Notes under the pieces: model-generated
Seen by the model: only the letters and a program-made list of their open reading frames with translations
The model's database searches: none
Told to the model about the DNA's origin: nothing
Assembly (NCBI GenBank): GCA_038373885.1
Contig: JAWZYV010014411.1
Location: forward strand, 1-64,000
DNA from: Cheiracanthium punctorium
Lineage: Eukaryota; Arthropoda; Arachnida; Araneae; Cheiracanthiidae
Reading direction: 5' to 3'
DNA length: 64,000 nucleotides
In this document: piece by piece, positions 46,438-56,650 of the stretch
Layout of the letters: the number at the start of each line of letters is the position of its first letter
Numbering within the stretch: the first letter of the stretch is position 1
Translations under genes and position numbers: made by a program

Positions 46438-46595
46438 ACACTACTGGACATTAAGATTGTTACACCAAGAAGGCGACATGGTACAGATGTAAAATTTAAA
46501 CGCCAGGAAAACGATGCTGTGATATGCAAATGATTAGCTTTCCAGCGCATTCAAAACAGGCGCTGTTAGCGACACATATAATTTGTTTAAATGAG
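46438..46595. mobile_element. Truncated 5' end of a Tc1-like element
   Basis: ACTGGACATTAAGATTGTTAC followed (after a break) by ACCAAGAAGGCGACATGG, GATGCTGTGATATGCAAATG and ATTAGCTTTCCAGCGC is the start and leader of a Tc1-like family common in arthropods. The transposase and the right end are missing. Recognition is from memory of the family leader. Confidence 0.55.
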
Positions 46596-46599
46596 GAAA

Positions 46600-47828
46600 T
46601 TATACAGCCAGTTTCAGTGGCACTGACTACCTGGGTGCTCAGGGGCTCAAGCACCCACTGGAAAAATATTGTGGGTGCTTGATTTGTAGAAAAAAATATG
46701 AAATTCAGAAAACTAGTTTTTTGGTTTCAGAAAAATAATCACTTAAAAATCTAGTTCACTTATTGCTATATAAAATTATTCTCGAGGAGGGAAAATAATC
46801 GTGAATGATGGGGAAAAAAAAATTCTTTCGTTTATAAAATGAAACGAAATTCACCCTTTCTTGGTTTTGTCCTCAAGAAAAATTTCATGAGTGCTCAGTG
46901 CTTACATGATTCTAAAATAAAATTTTACTTCATGCTTGCCTTCATCTATACGGATGCCCCATTAATAAACTTGATGGATGTTGTGCTCTTTGGATTATTC
47001 CATAAAAGTGGCTGTCAAATGTTTAAGATATTGAGTAAACACAGTACACAGACAATATACATAAGTTGAATTGGAGCAGAAGAGCTATGGTAACGGATTT
47101 TCGTGTGAGTAACTCTTCAGAACTCGAACACCCACAGAAGACTTTTTTGAGCACTCAGTTTACACTGTTGAAGACTAAAATTTAGTAATTTGTCTCTCTG
47201 TATGTGGGTGTTATCGCAGATACCTACAAAAATTAATATAGGTGCTCAACGTCTCTCTAATTCCTTTATTTGAGAATAAAATTTAACGGTTCTCAAGCTT
47301 TGTTTTTAGTGGATGCCTCTAAGACTTATTATAAGGACGAATCAATTTATGCTTACTGAATGCTTGGATTTTTTGAAACTAAATTTCGGATAGTTTAGCT
47401 GAATCATTTCAATAAAAGGGCTTCTGAGCATTCACAGAAAAATTAGGATGGTGTATTAAAAAACAGAAAGAAAACGGAAGGAAAATCAGAAAAAGTAAAT
47501 AAACGCTGGTAAAATAATTGGTATAAATAATGAGGTTTATTGCTTTCTATTTTCAAGGAACTGCTGTTGTACAGTGATGAGAATCAGCATTTGATTTTTA
47601 TGCTATTGAAAATCTGAGTCTGGACAAGTTCAGTCACTGCAGATTATTCAGAAGGCACTCTGGAGTAAAAAGGAAGTTTGCAGAGACTCGATAGTTCAAG
47701 ATTTGTGGAGAATTATTTCAAATGAAGAAATGCATATGGCACGACTTCCCGCCTGAGATAACCGTCTGAGTTGATATTGAGATAGGATGGAATTTTGATT
47801 CTGTCTACATTTTTGTTCAATAGTGTTC
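46600..47828. other. Mostly AT-rich; possible hAT pieces
   Basis: CAGTGGCACTGACTACC at 46616 followed by GGTGCTCAGGGGCTCAAGC may be a hAT left end. Loosely similar GGTGCTCAACG and GAGCACTCAG words lie toward 47250, but no matching right end or duplication was found. No gene. Confidence 0.3.
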
Positions 47829-48222
47829 TGTTAGTAAACACGTAACCCTAGTAGCAATAACTGCTTGTTTTCTGCATGGACGTTCATCCACTCATTGCTA
47901 ACTCATCGACTCATCGAATTAAGACATCGGCAAGAGTGTTGGGGTCTGACATCGCCGCAGTAATCTCCTGCATCCGGAAACTAGCGCGTTACGGCGCGGA
48001 AGGCGATAACTGTCAACCGCGCAGGAGGAAGAAGAAGATTACGCTTCCACTCGCAGTTGGTGTGCATGTAGGATGGCTTAGCTCCAGCGACCAAATGTGG
48101 CATGCTTAATTTTTTATCGTTCAGAGTGTAACGTAAATTCGTCGAAGTTTTAAAATAATTATGGTTTAAGTGTTGATATGTGTTTAATTATTTAATAATT
48201 TTGTATTAGCAACCTTCTAAAC
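47829..48222 (+). repeat. Probable 5' LTR of a Ty3/gypsy retrotransposon
   Basis: The segment begins TGTTAGTAAACACG and ends just before TGGTGACCCG. It holds a GC-richer stretch at 47930-48110. The 3' LTR would lie beyond the window, so the borders cannot be checked by comparison. The left border is the most plausible TG start rather than a proven one. Confidence 0.4.
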
Positions 48223-48240
48223 TGGTGACCCGTGTGAAAA
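48223..48240 (+). other. Putative primer binding site TGGTGACCCGTGTGAAA
   Basis: TGGTGACCCG immediately after the LTR is the usual tRNA primer-complement start in many arthropod Ty3/gypsy elements. The primer tRNA is not identified here. Confidence 0.5.
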
Positions 48241-48285
48241 GGAAACTCAACCCCGTGCAGTAATGTAATCTCAGTGCATCTGTTC

Positions 48286-48378
48286 CAAGAACGTATATAA
48301 GTGGATTTTGAATGCTCAAGAACGTATATAAGTGGATTTTGAATGCTCAAGAACGTATATAAGTGGATTTTGAATGCT
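48286..48378. repeat. Three perfect 31-bp tandem repeats in the retrotransposon leader
   Basis: Unit CAAGAACGTATATAAGTGG plus ATTTTGAATGCT, repeated three times without change. Identity of the copies suggests a recent expansion. It lies between the primer site and gag. Confidence 0.97.
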
Positions 48379-48911
48379 CAAGCCGATATATTTTTCATCG
48401 GTATATTTCGTGTGGTAAAAAAACCGCAGTGTGTTGTCGACGTGAAATAAGTTATGCGAACCACGTGAACTGAATCAAGCTATGTGTGTTCTGAGTTGTG
48501 CTTTTGTGAGTTATGTGAGCAGCTAAAATCATCATATTGAAATATCTGTGCACTTGTTCCCGATGTTATTTATGTGGTGACGGTAATAAGCATCCGGCTG
48601 CATATTGGTGTGCTCTTCTGTGTTTATGTATTGCGCAAAGCGTGAAGTCTGCCCCGGTAAGTGTTTTACACACTTTTTTTCATGTTGCGTTTAGATTCCT
48701 GTGTGTGACAGCCTTACTTTTACATATTATTTGTATACATTGGTTGAGGTATTGCATTATTATATTACTAGTTGTCATAAATCGTGTGTTAATATTTTAG
48801 ATGTGTAGAATATATTTTCCCCTCATTGCTAGTGTTAATTAATTTTTTTTATATGTCTTAGCTGTATTATAATTTAGTATTAGTGATATAACGTGTTATT
48901 ATTAGGTAAAT

Positions 48912-49017
48912 ATGCAGAACGAGGCTGTAGTTAATGCTGGACCTCTCCCCCTCAGGATAACCCTTATGCCGCGATTAAAACACGTTTAATCAACCAATAT
49001 GCTGTTAGTGAGGACCA
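48912..49017 (+). pseudogene. gag N-terminal remnant of the gypsy element
   Basis: ATG 48912 opens MQNEAVVNAGPLPLR, the style of a gag start located the right distance after the primer site. It runs into a stop near 48988, and then a G-rich hAT-like left end (CAGGGGCGGATCCAG at 49020). The capsid part that should follow is missing until 52036. Confidence 0.35.
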
Positions 49018-49019
49018 GG

Positions 49020-49075
49020 GGCGGATCCAGTGAGACCATCTGGGGGGGGGGGGCTCCGTTTTTCATTAGGGTGAT
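49020..49075. mobile_element. hAT left end fragment (CAGGGGCGGATCCAG)
   Basis: CAGGGGCGGATCCAGTGAG is followed by a poly-G tract, as in the complete G-rich hAT copies. No matching right end (GGATCCGCCCCTG) is found downstream within the window. Confidence 0.4.
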
Positions 49076-50130
49076 ACATTCATTTCGCAATACTTTTTCT
49101 CCCAATGTATAATTAGACATGGTATATCACAACTAAATAAGTATGTTGTCTGCTGCAAGAACCGTCGAAAGAAAAGTCGGATGGGTGGGCAGAGTTATCG
49201 TGCGCCCTATACCGATCAAGTTAAGGCCGATGCCCAGAGTCATAAGCCGCGTGTTTTATGCGTTTCAATGGACGACGGGACTGGCACGGGAAAAAGATGT
49301 TCCGTTGCTCTCTCCATTGTGTGGGGGGGACAGGGTTTTCAGTTTAACACATTAATCTTTTGTTGGTAGATCCCGACTGATCATTAAAAGTCGTAAATTT
49401 CGCCAGAAAAATGCCGCCTTAACCCCTGTAGTGACGAGAAGACGTGGCTAATCAGCAACGACCTTTATTCATGTTGTTGTTCGCGGGCCCTACCCATTAA
49501 CATTTTAGTGTGTACAGAGTATAATTGCTGAATGCATTATTGAACCCATTTCACAGCCACCGTGCAATATACAGTGTTCACAGCATATATTTTCGCATTT
49601 TAGTATTGCAATAAGTTTTCCAGATTAAGTAATTCCCATCCTTTTTTGTGAGGACTGTAGTAAACCAACCTCAATTGCTATTTACAACTATTATCACTAT
49701 TACCTTCTATTTACAGTTTGAGCTTTCTTTTTTAAAACCAGACCAGCTGTACATTGCCAGGTACTCGCTTTGTCTGATGTCTTAGAATATGTTTTACTTT
49801 TATAATGAGGATTTGTACCCATACGTCTGGGTGGTGTGGACAACTTATGAGAGCAGTTGAACGAATGAAAGTTGTTCAAATTGCGGAAGGTTGGATTGTT
49901 CGTCTATGCTTCAGCATCACTTAAGGCCGAGGCTGATTGCCGCTGCGTCTCACGTGACTGCAGTGGGTAAGAGGGTATTCTCATCGCGAATTTTACGAAT
50001 TTTTAATGGCAATTCGGGGTTTACCTATAAAAGATTTCTACACTATACCGCAAATTCCGTCCCCTATAAAATGGAGAGAGCAACGGAAGATTTTTTTTTC
50101 TCCGTATCAGTGTGCCGTCGTCCATTCAAA
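49076..50130. other. Unassigned insertion within the gypsy gag
   Basis: This stretch separates the two gag pieces and contains no recognised protein. A GC-richer patch at 49140-49340 has two overlapping 60-70 codon frames with no motif. It is probably the body of one or more elements whose ends I could not pair. Confidence 0.3.
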
Positions 50131-50132
50131 TA

Positions 50133-50321
50133 CGGTGGAACCTGCTAAAGTGACCACCTTGGTAAAGAGATCATCTGTCTATAGTGACAACTTTAATGCA
50201 ATTTCACTTTACAACATCACACTTTGCCACCTTTATAAGGTGACCGTCTTTAACTGGTCACCTTTATAAGGTGACCAGTTTTGTTCATCCCGAGGGTAAT
50301 CCCATTAGACAGGTTCCACTG
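50133..50321. mobile_element. Tigger-like MITE (CGGTGGAACCTGCTAAAGTG)
   Basis: 189 bp with ends CGGTGGAACCTG and (reverse complement) CAGTGGAACCTG, flanked by TA on both sides. Internal GTGACCACCTT and CACCTTTATAAGGTGACC words form further dyads. No coding capacity. Confidence 0.85.
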
Positions 50322-50508
50322 TACAAATAAAACTGGGAAGTGTGCTCCAGCCACTGTGGCGATAGCGAGTCAATAAAATTTGCCCCTCCTTCTGTTTAAA
50401 AATAAAAGCTCTATTGTTTTTGTAACTAGAGAAATTATGCTTAGTTCACAAGGATTCAATAAGTATTTGTGTAAATATTCTTGGTGTATGTATATATATA
50501 TGTATGTA

Positions 50509-50705
50509 CACTCTCCAAAAAAAGTATTCGAGCAAGAGAGAAATTTCCTACGTTGGTTTGGTATATCGAAGAATATGAATTAGGCTATGTATAAATATGA
50601 CTTTCTATATTTCTATCAAGTTCTGCGTTTTTCAAAAACTCAATTATTATTCGCAAATCTAAAATAGGAAATTTCTCTCTTGCTCGAATACTTTTTTGGA
50701 GGGTG
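50509..50705. mobile_element. Tc1/mariner-type MITE (CACTCTCCAAAAAAAGTATT)
   Basis: 197 bp. The ~42-bp inverted ends begin CACTCTCCAAAAAAAGTATT and CACCCTCCAAAAAAGTATTC, continue with GAGCAAGAGAGAAATTTCCTA, and are flanked by TA. The length and near identity of the arms suggest recent activity. Confidence 0.92.
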
Positions 50706-50728
50706 TATATATATATATATATATATAT

Positions 50729-51054
50729 CAGGGGCGTAGCCAAGGGCGGGGGGTTAGGGGGGTCATAACCCCCCCCCAATGAGGAATTTTTTGTCATACA
50801 AAATATATATTCTTCACTACATTATCAGACACACGGATGCATATATATGAGTTGTATAGGGATGGACGCGAGACGACTTTTTTGCGAGACGAGACACACA
50901 TTTTTAACATTACGATATAGGGATTTTTGCGAGACGAGACAAAGCTTTTAGGCTATTTTGCGAGACGCGAGACTCTTACTTTCGTCTCGCGTCCATCCTT
51001 AGAGTTGTAGTAGTCGTAACCCCCCCCCATGAAAAATTTCTGGCTACACCCCTG
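50729..51054. mobile_element. G-rich hAT MITE in a TA repeat
   Basis: Ends CAGGGGCGTAGCCAAGG and (reverse complement) CAGGGGTGTAGCCAG, flanked by ATATATAT on both sides. It has a G-run, C-runs and GAGTTGTAGTAGTCGTAAC shared with 37039-37169. It is interrupted by the nested element 50857-51001. Confidence 0.9.
50857..51001. mobile_element. hAT MITE (TAGGGATGGACGCGAGACG), nested
   Basis: 145 bp with inverted ends TAGGGATGGACGCGAGACGA and (reverse complement) TAAGGATGGACGCGAGACGA. It has the perfect duplication GAGTTGTA at 50849-50856 and 51002-51009. The interior repeats GCGAGACGAGAC. Confidence 0.93.
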
Positions 51055-51117
51055 ATATATATATATATAGTTGGCTCTCTGTTTAACGACTTTTAAGGAA
51101 CCGTGAAAATGTAAAAA

Positions 51118-51335
51118 ATCGTCCTGGGGCGCCTGCATTCTGGGGCGGTTGCCTTGGTTGGACGATTTTTTCAGAGGCTCTAACGCGTATTCACGTTAAA
51201 TCTGGAGAAAACCATCTGGAAAAAACTCCAGATAGTTAGATCGACAGCCGCGCGGTAGGCCCAAACGCAGGACCTTCACACTTCAGCCATCTATCATGTC
51301 GAGTGTCTTATCCACTCGGCCATGGTAGGGCCCAG
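51118..51335 (-). mobile_element. tRNA-derived SINE, serine-like head
   Basis: The reverse complement starts with a tRNA-like head (CATGGCCGAGTGGATAAGAC as A box; GGTCCTGCGTTTGGGCC as a weak B box). It continues GTCGATCTAACTATCTGGAG, GGTTTTCTCCAG and the core GTGAATACGCGTTAGAGCC. It is the best-preserved copy of the SINE family also at 16100-16335 and 44330-44480. Confidence 0.75.
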
Positions 51336-51632
51336 AAATTAGAATGTTGGATGCTCTTGCTTCATGCAAACATTTGCATGCAGAAGTGCCTTGGTGCAGA
51401 AGTGCCTTGAAACTCTTCCTATTGGCCACACTGACTTTTCGGTCGTTTGGATTTGGATCCCGAACTAAATTTTTGTGCTGCTGCAAGAATTTTCTCTTTG
51501 CTTCTAAAATACCTTTGAGAATACACTCAGGTAGTTGAGATTGTCTTGCGAATTGCACTTTTGACATTCCCCGACACTTTTTTCCCACTCTTAAAAAAAT
51601 TTTCCCCTGTTCCTGTAGCGTAAGATGAAAAA
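51335..51632 (-). pseudogene. Tigger/pogo transposase N-terminal DNA-binding fragment
   Basis: Reading on the minus strand from about 51632: LTLQEQGKIFLRVGKK, then KVQFARQSQLPECILKGIL (helix-turn-helix of CENP-B/pogo type), and further on LHEARASNILISGP (start of the second CENP-B-like domain). The SINE cuts the 3' side and the DDE core is missing. It is probably a remnant of the host element 51068-52017. Confidence 0.6.
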
Positions 51633-51738
51633 GAAAAATCGTTGTTAAACTGAAACGACGTCGTCTTTGAATAGAAATTTTTTACGTTGGAGTTGTTGGG
51701 ACTTTGAAATATCGTCTTTGGAAAGAGATCGTCGTTAA

Positions 51739-51998
51739 CCCATTTATGCCTAGTGTCCCTTTTTTGGGACGACATTTTCGCTATCAGTTGAAAACGTTAT
51801 TTATTTTTCCTAGGCTTTATTCACGAGTATTGGTACTCAACTCCACAGAGTATTTTAACATGACGAAGTAGGATATCGACATTTCAATTTTAAAAGTAGT
51901 CATCCCTTGTGCAAGAAGTTGATATCAGAAATATATCTATTATTGCTGGTATTAGCAAAAATCGAAGAAAGTCGCAAAAATATCTGGCCACAAATGGG
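51739..51998. mobile_element. piggyBac-type MITE, TTAA target site
   Basis: 260 bp with ends CCCATTTATGCC and (reverse complement) CCCATTTGTGGCC, flanked by TTAA at 51735-51738 and 51999-52002. Internal words match 25036-25311 in opposite orientation. It interrupts the right end of the Tigger 51068-52017, so it is younger. Confidence 0.9.
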
Positions 51999-52035
51999 TT
52001 AAACAAAGAGTCGACTGTATATACAGTGCTACTTT

Positions 52036-52535
52036 TTCAAATTTCAGTTCGCGAGTTAGTATCGGGCATGCAGCTGGGTGATAAAAAACTATCCAGGTTA
52101 TTACTAGAGATGCGCAGTAAGGCGGGCGCTCAAGTAGGCGACGATTTGCTAAAAACATTATTTGTTCAGAGGCTGCCTGCCAACGTCAGCAAATCAGCCA
52201 TTTCGAACGATAATTTAGACAAGTTAGCCTAGATGGCGGACGGTATTATGGCCGCTACGGGGCCAATACCAAGTGTGCAAGGTGTACATAACGATAACGA
52301 AATTAAATCACTCATATTAGATATTTCGTCACGTTTGCAAAAGCTGGAAACACGAAATGCGGAGGATAGGCCAAGGCGACCCTCCACACGCGCACGATAT
52401 TTCAGAGGGCGGAGTAAATCTCGCAATAGGCAAACTCCCGCTAGTAGCGACAGCTCGTTATGCTGGTACCATGAAAACTTTAAGGAGAAAGCTAGGAAAT
52501 GTAAGGAACCTTGTACTTGGTCGGGAAACCGCTAA
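52036..52535 (+). pseudogene. Ty3/gypsy gag, capsid C-terminus and linker
   Basis: The frame reads RELVSGMQLGDKKLSRLL, then LLKTLFVQRLPANVS and DNLDKLA, the C-terminal capsid region of arthropod Ty3/gypsy gag. A stop at 52230 interrupts it. The frame continues to a basic RGRSKSRNRQ segment and CWYH-x-F-x-x-KARKC-x-x-PC, the cysteine-rich end. It is followed at once by an inserted MITE. The element is an endogenous degenerate copy; described only, not reconstructed. Confidence 0.75.
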
Positions 52536-52550
52536 GGCCGTCACTCGAGC

Positions 52551-52717
52551 CGGGGCCGGACCAAGGGGGGTGCGAATGTAGACGATCGCCTAAGGCCCCG
52601 CGCTTATAGAGGCCCCGCTCTTGGGCCATTTTATTGCTATCTCATAAGACATGATAGAGAAGAGGCCCCGCTCTAACGCTTCGCCTGGGGCCCCGCACGC
52701 CCCTCGGGCCGTCTCTG
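52551..52717. mobile_element. hAT-type MITE, second copy, 7-bp duplication
   Basis: 167 bp with ends CGGGGCCGGACC (CAGGGCCGG with A to G) and GGGCCGTCTCTG, flanked by CTCGAGC at 52544-52550 and 52718-52724. It is very similar to 18935-19084 with a small internal duplication of a GAGGCCCCGCTCTTG block. It sits between gag and protease. Confidence 0.88.
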
Positions 52718-52729
52718 CTCGAGCAGAAG

Positions 52730-53142
52730 GGTGACGGCACACCTTTGATCATTAGGCTATACTTGAGCGATAGGTCGTCAAATATGCGTTTTTTAATTTA
52801 CACTGGCGCAGACATGTCTGTGATGCCGAATACGGACTGTAAGCAACAAAGTACTCCCGATAAGCTTCAGCTTTTTGCTGCGAATGGGACAGTAATTAAT
52901 ACTTATGGCCAGAAGTTACTGAAACTAGACCTAGGTTTAAGGAGAGAATTTCATTGGCCTTTCGTCCTCGCGGATGTATCCCAGCCAATTATCGGTGTTG
53001 ATTTTTTAAGGCATTTTGGCCTACTAATTGATATCCGTAGAGGAAAGCTGCGCGACCCAGTTACCAACCTGGAAGCAAAAGGGGACTTAAAAATTAAAAC
53101 CATTTATAATATTAAAGCGGTAGCGCACAGCTCACCGTTCCA
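52730..53142 (+). pseudogene. Ty3/gypsy aspartic protease region
   Basis: The frame contains RFLIYTGADMSVMP, the active-site loop in which the catalytic Asp of the usual D-T-G-A is replaced by Tyr. It then has FVLADVSQPIIGVDFLRHF, the conserved flap-side and I-I-G-x-D-F-L motif. The frame is otherwise open to the insertion at 53143. The lost Asp shows the copy is defective. Confidence 0.8.
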
Positions 53143-54233
53143 CAGAGGCGGATCTACGGGGGGGGGCTATAGGGGCTATAGCCCCCCCCATTGAAACTGA
53201 ATTTAGACTAGATAGAATAGAATTCTGATTCTTAGTTAAAAACTACGTGTCTAAAATCGGTTATTTTGAAATTTTAATTTACTTTTTTGATTTATTACTC
53301 AGCTTTTTAGACTTGACCTCAATCAATGGTTTTTAACCCTTTCGTTCCCAGGCTACAGGTATTTTCAAAACGAGTCTCAAATTTCGGGCTAAGGAATCGC
53401 CCGAAATTTCGTCTTCTCCTTGAAACATTTCGGTTTCTTTTAAGGATCATCAGTAACCTAGTTTTACCATATATACGTGATAGCGCAGAACAGCTAATTG
53501 TTTGAACGGGTTATGGCAAGTGCAAAGAACAGTGTTTGAGCGATGATGTCCATTCACCCCCTGCAAAGTCATAAAAAGGGGGAACTAAAAATACATATAA
53601 TTCGCTGTTAATATAAACAGTCTTTGCGCGCGCCTTGTGCGGTGCGCGTCTCGGATTCTGTACTGATGTGTACCTGATGTGGAATACCTTATGATAGATG
53701 TACACACAGACCTCTAAATACACATAGACTAGACACCGCTATGATTTCTCTGTGACTAAAGTGATCAGAAGCAGTGAGAGGGGCTGAGAGCTACCAGACG
53801 GTCCCGAAGACTGTTTACAAGTTCATGAACAAAAGATCGGTACTCTTTCGCTTTGTAGAAAGGGGAAAGCGCAGCACCCCCCCCCCTAAGGAAGAGGATT
53901 GAATTCGCCAATCGTCATCTTTGGGACCTCCTTGGCAGCTGACAGCTCCTCCTACAGCTCCCGATGATTTTAGTCACAACGAAAGCATAGGGGCCCTAGT
54001 AGTAAACGGTCATCGGTTCCTGAAATGCCAATGATCGGACAGGGAGGAAGCGCAGCGCGCGCCATGCCGTCAACCCCGATAGATATCGGAATTGACGGCC
54101 ATGCAAGGTTCTCCATCGCGTCGGGGGCTCTTATCTCGGAATGCGCTCGGGCATGTCCTCTCCCGAATAGTAGGGTTGGATCATCGGCAAGGGGGGAAAA
54201 TTGGGCGTAGAGCCGTTGTAAAGCCGATGCGAT

Positions 54234-54346
54234 TGGGGTTATATTCATCTCGGAAGAGCAAACACCTTGCAACTTAGGATGTGAAGCCTATGACCTTTGA
54301 TAAAATTTTAAACTGAACAATCGATAAAAATTGGGGTATATACCAG
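54234..54346. repeat. Direct repeat A, copy 1
   Basis: About 110 bp starting TTATATTCATCTCGGAAGAG and running through CCTTGCAACTTAGGATG to CAATCGATAAAAATTGG. Copy 2 lies at 55366-55476 in the same orientation with a few differences. Between them lie a tRNA-like segment, ~150-bp tandem units and the CCCAGCTAG MITE. Confidence 0.9.
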
Positions 54347-54448
54347 CTAGATAAAATTTTTTAAGAGTAAAAAAAGCAAATTCGAACTTTTTCCTCTTCT
54401 CTTTGAATTTTAATGCTGCCATCTGAACTTCATTTTTCAAGCTTCCGA

Positions 54449-54512
54449 GACTTGGTTTCGAACTGGGGAGCTAACGCTTGGCAGCCGGGCATTCTAACCA
54501 CTAGACGGAGGG
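54449..54512 (-). mobile_element. tRNA-like segment, glycine-like (pseudo-tRNA or SINE head)
   Basis: The reverse complement reads TCCGTCTAGTGGTTAGAATG (A-box region), CCGGCTGCCAAGC with GCC in the anticodon position, and CCCAGTTCGAAACC (B box). The acceptor ends do not pair well and there is no CCA-adjacent symmetry, so a pseudo-tRNA or SINE head is likelier than a functional gene. Confidence 0.5.
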
Positions 54513-54769
54513 GGGGGGGTCTGACTCGTTATTGGCGAGACTAAAATTTGAAGTGATTGTTGTTTCAAGTTCGGAATTGGAATATTTAAGTTTCTAATTA
54601 AATAAAACGAGACTTTTCCTGTACACTACTCAAAATTAAAAAGATTTTGCAATTTCTATCCGTTTGAAGCATTTGGGACCTGTGTACGGCCGTAAAAAAA
54701 AAAAAAAAAAAGTTTTTCTGTTTTAAAAATATTCATTATAATGAATATTTTAAAAATCTCTCTATAGAT

Positions 54770-55105
54770 TGAGATTTTTCGAAGATTGTTTCAAACTGTG
54801 TAAATTTTTGTTCGCACATCAAGTAAAAGTGACTAAAGCTAAAGGAATGAAATTTACTGACATGATAGGCAATCACTCACCTTAAGCTATAATCGTCGGA
54901 TTTAAAAAAAAATTAGATTTTGAGATTTTTTCTGAAAATCGTTTTAAACTGCGTAAATTTTTGTCGGCGCATCACATACGACTTAAGTGAATAAAGCAAA
55001 ATTTAGTGACACGATAGGTGGTCGTACAACTTAAACTATGCCCCTAAAGTTTAAAATTTGGATTAGATTTTGAGATTTTGTGAAAACTGTTCAAACTGCT
55101 TAAAT
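54770..55105. repeat. Tandem units of ~150 bp (2.2 copies)
   Basis: Each unit starts TTTTGAGATTTT, runs through TTAAACTG-GTAAATTTTTGT and GCACATCA-like words, then AAATTTA-TGACA-GATAGG, and ends AATTAGATTTT. Units start near 54770, 54921 and 55071 (partial). Confidence 0.75.
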
Positions 55106-55367
55106 CCCAGCTAGAAAATGTTTGCACTTCTTGTGCAGAAAATTTGCATATAAAGTGAATATTTTGAATACTTTGAAAAGTATACACTTTTTGTGCACAA
55201 TTTTTGACAATATAAAATATTCACTTTTTGGTATGCATAAAAACTGTATATAATTTGCACAAAAAGTGTATGCTTTCAAAATATTAAAAAATATCCACTT
55301 TTTATGCACAAATTATACACAATCTATACTTTTTTTTGCAAAAAAAGTGAAGACATTTCTAGCTGGG
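55106..55367. mobile_element. CCCAGCTAG MITE with TTTTGTGCA subterminal words
   Basis: 262 bp with inverted ends CCCAGCTAGAAAATGTTTG and CCCAGCTAGAAATGTCTTC. The inside is packed with CACTTTTTGTGCA and TGTGCAAATT words in both orientations. It has no coding capacity. It belongs to the CCCAG group with 32477-40101, 57832-58352 and 60631-63790. Confidence 0.8.
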
Positions 55368-55476
55368 TATATTCATCTCGGAAGAGCAAACGCCTTGCAA
55401 CTTAGGATGGGAAGCCTATATGACCTTTGGTGAAACTTTTAAACTGAGCAATCGATAAAAATTGGCACATATATCG
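55366..55476. repeat. Direct repeat A, copy 2
   Basis: Second copy of the 54234-54346 repeat, starting directly at the right border of the CCCAGCTAG MITE. Confidence 0.9.
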
Positions 55477-55651
55477 CTGATTTGCATATTAGCTTGTTTA
55501 TTTCTTTTATTGTATCAATTAATTCATGTACTTTCATATGCATATATAATTTTATAACTAAATATCCTTTTCTTCAAGGCTGTTCTAGGGAAGAATGCAA
55601 GTTTTTGAATGAAATGTCATTTAAAATTTACACAAAGGAAAATTTCTTATG

Positions 55652-55652
<1 letters not shown>

Positions 55653-55697
<45 letters not shown>
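55653..55697. repeat. (TA)n microsatellite
   Basis: A run of TA units with one AAATATAT interruption. Confidence 0.9.
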
Positions 55698-55700
<3 letters not shown>

Positions 55701-56650
55701 TTCGCACTTTTTCAGGAAACTTCCAGAATTTTTAGTCGCTGACAAATTTTGTTTTAAAAATATTCCTTGTCACCCCTCTTTGACAGAGATTGACTAAGGC
55801 AAGGTGCCCTTTTAGCTAGCACAAGATAGATACATACAGGAGAACACGACATAGCTAAGAGCAGGAAGAGGACAACATGATTCAGCATTTTGTCGCCTGT
55901 CTTGTCTTCCCGCGTAATAGCTTAGCCAATCAGCAACCTTAAAACAAACATATGGTGTGCATATGATGCTCTTTGCACATTAATGAAGGAACGGAGATAT
56001 CCAGCCGTTCAGCTACTTGGTAGAAAGACCGATATAAACCTGTTTGCTCGCTTTACCCTTCGCAATCTTGAAAGCGCCTATCAGATCTCAGTGTAAAGAT
56101 TCGATCATCGGGAAAAGATGAACATACGAAAAATTAAGGATGATCAGAAATGGTCAGGCGATGAATAGCCGATGCACCGATCATAGGCCTGGTAAAGCCC
56201 GAGCAAAGATTGCTGCTAGGGGGTTGTCTGGTCTACGGGTATTTTGAGGTCTGTGGATGTACATAGTGAGGGGATGGGGAGTGTAACATAGACATCAAGT
56301 GACTAGGAATCCCAAGTGGTAATCTTCTGTATCAATGTGAAAGGTTCTTTTGTTCCGCCATTTGGATTTTCAGGGATATTTTGAAAGAATAATATTATTA
56401 TAGCTAATTTTCCTTACCTGGTTTTCGCACATTTACTGTTTTTACAAAAGTACATCCGTTTTGAATGTTTAGGAATGGTGGAAGAATTTCTTGGAAGTAC
56501 TGTAGTCCTATCTAAGCAGGCTTCAAAGTCTTAGCCCATTGAAATTGCTTTCGCCGCTTGGTCGTTCTTTTCGGGTGAAGCGCTAGTGTGATTCATTTGT
56601 TCTCTATTTAGCTCCGTTCGCGTGTAGAATTTAATTTAAATGCAAATATT

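Larger units (their letters stand above)
51068..52017. mobile_element. Tigger/pogo element in gag, itself carrying a SINE and a piggyBac MITE
   Basis: The left end TAGTTGGCTCTCTGTTTAAC and the right end in reverse complement CAGTCGACTCTTTGTTTAAC are followed by GACTTTTAAGG and GACGATCTC. TA follows the right end. The right terminus is cut at its TTAA by the MITE 51739-51998. A Tigger N-terminal transposase fragment lies inside on the minus strand. Confidence 0.75.

Noticed and set aside
48537..48800. Cysteine-rich 87-codon frame as a secreted peptide or toxin precursor
   Set aside because: The hydrophobic residues are at the wrong end for a signal peptide and the cysteine spacing is irregular. 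It lies in the leader of the gypsy element and has no family features.
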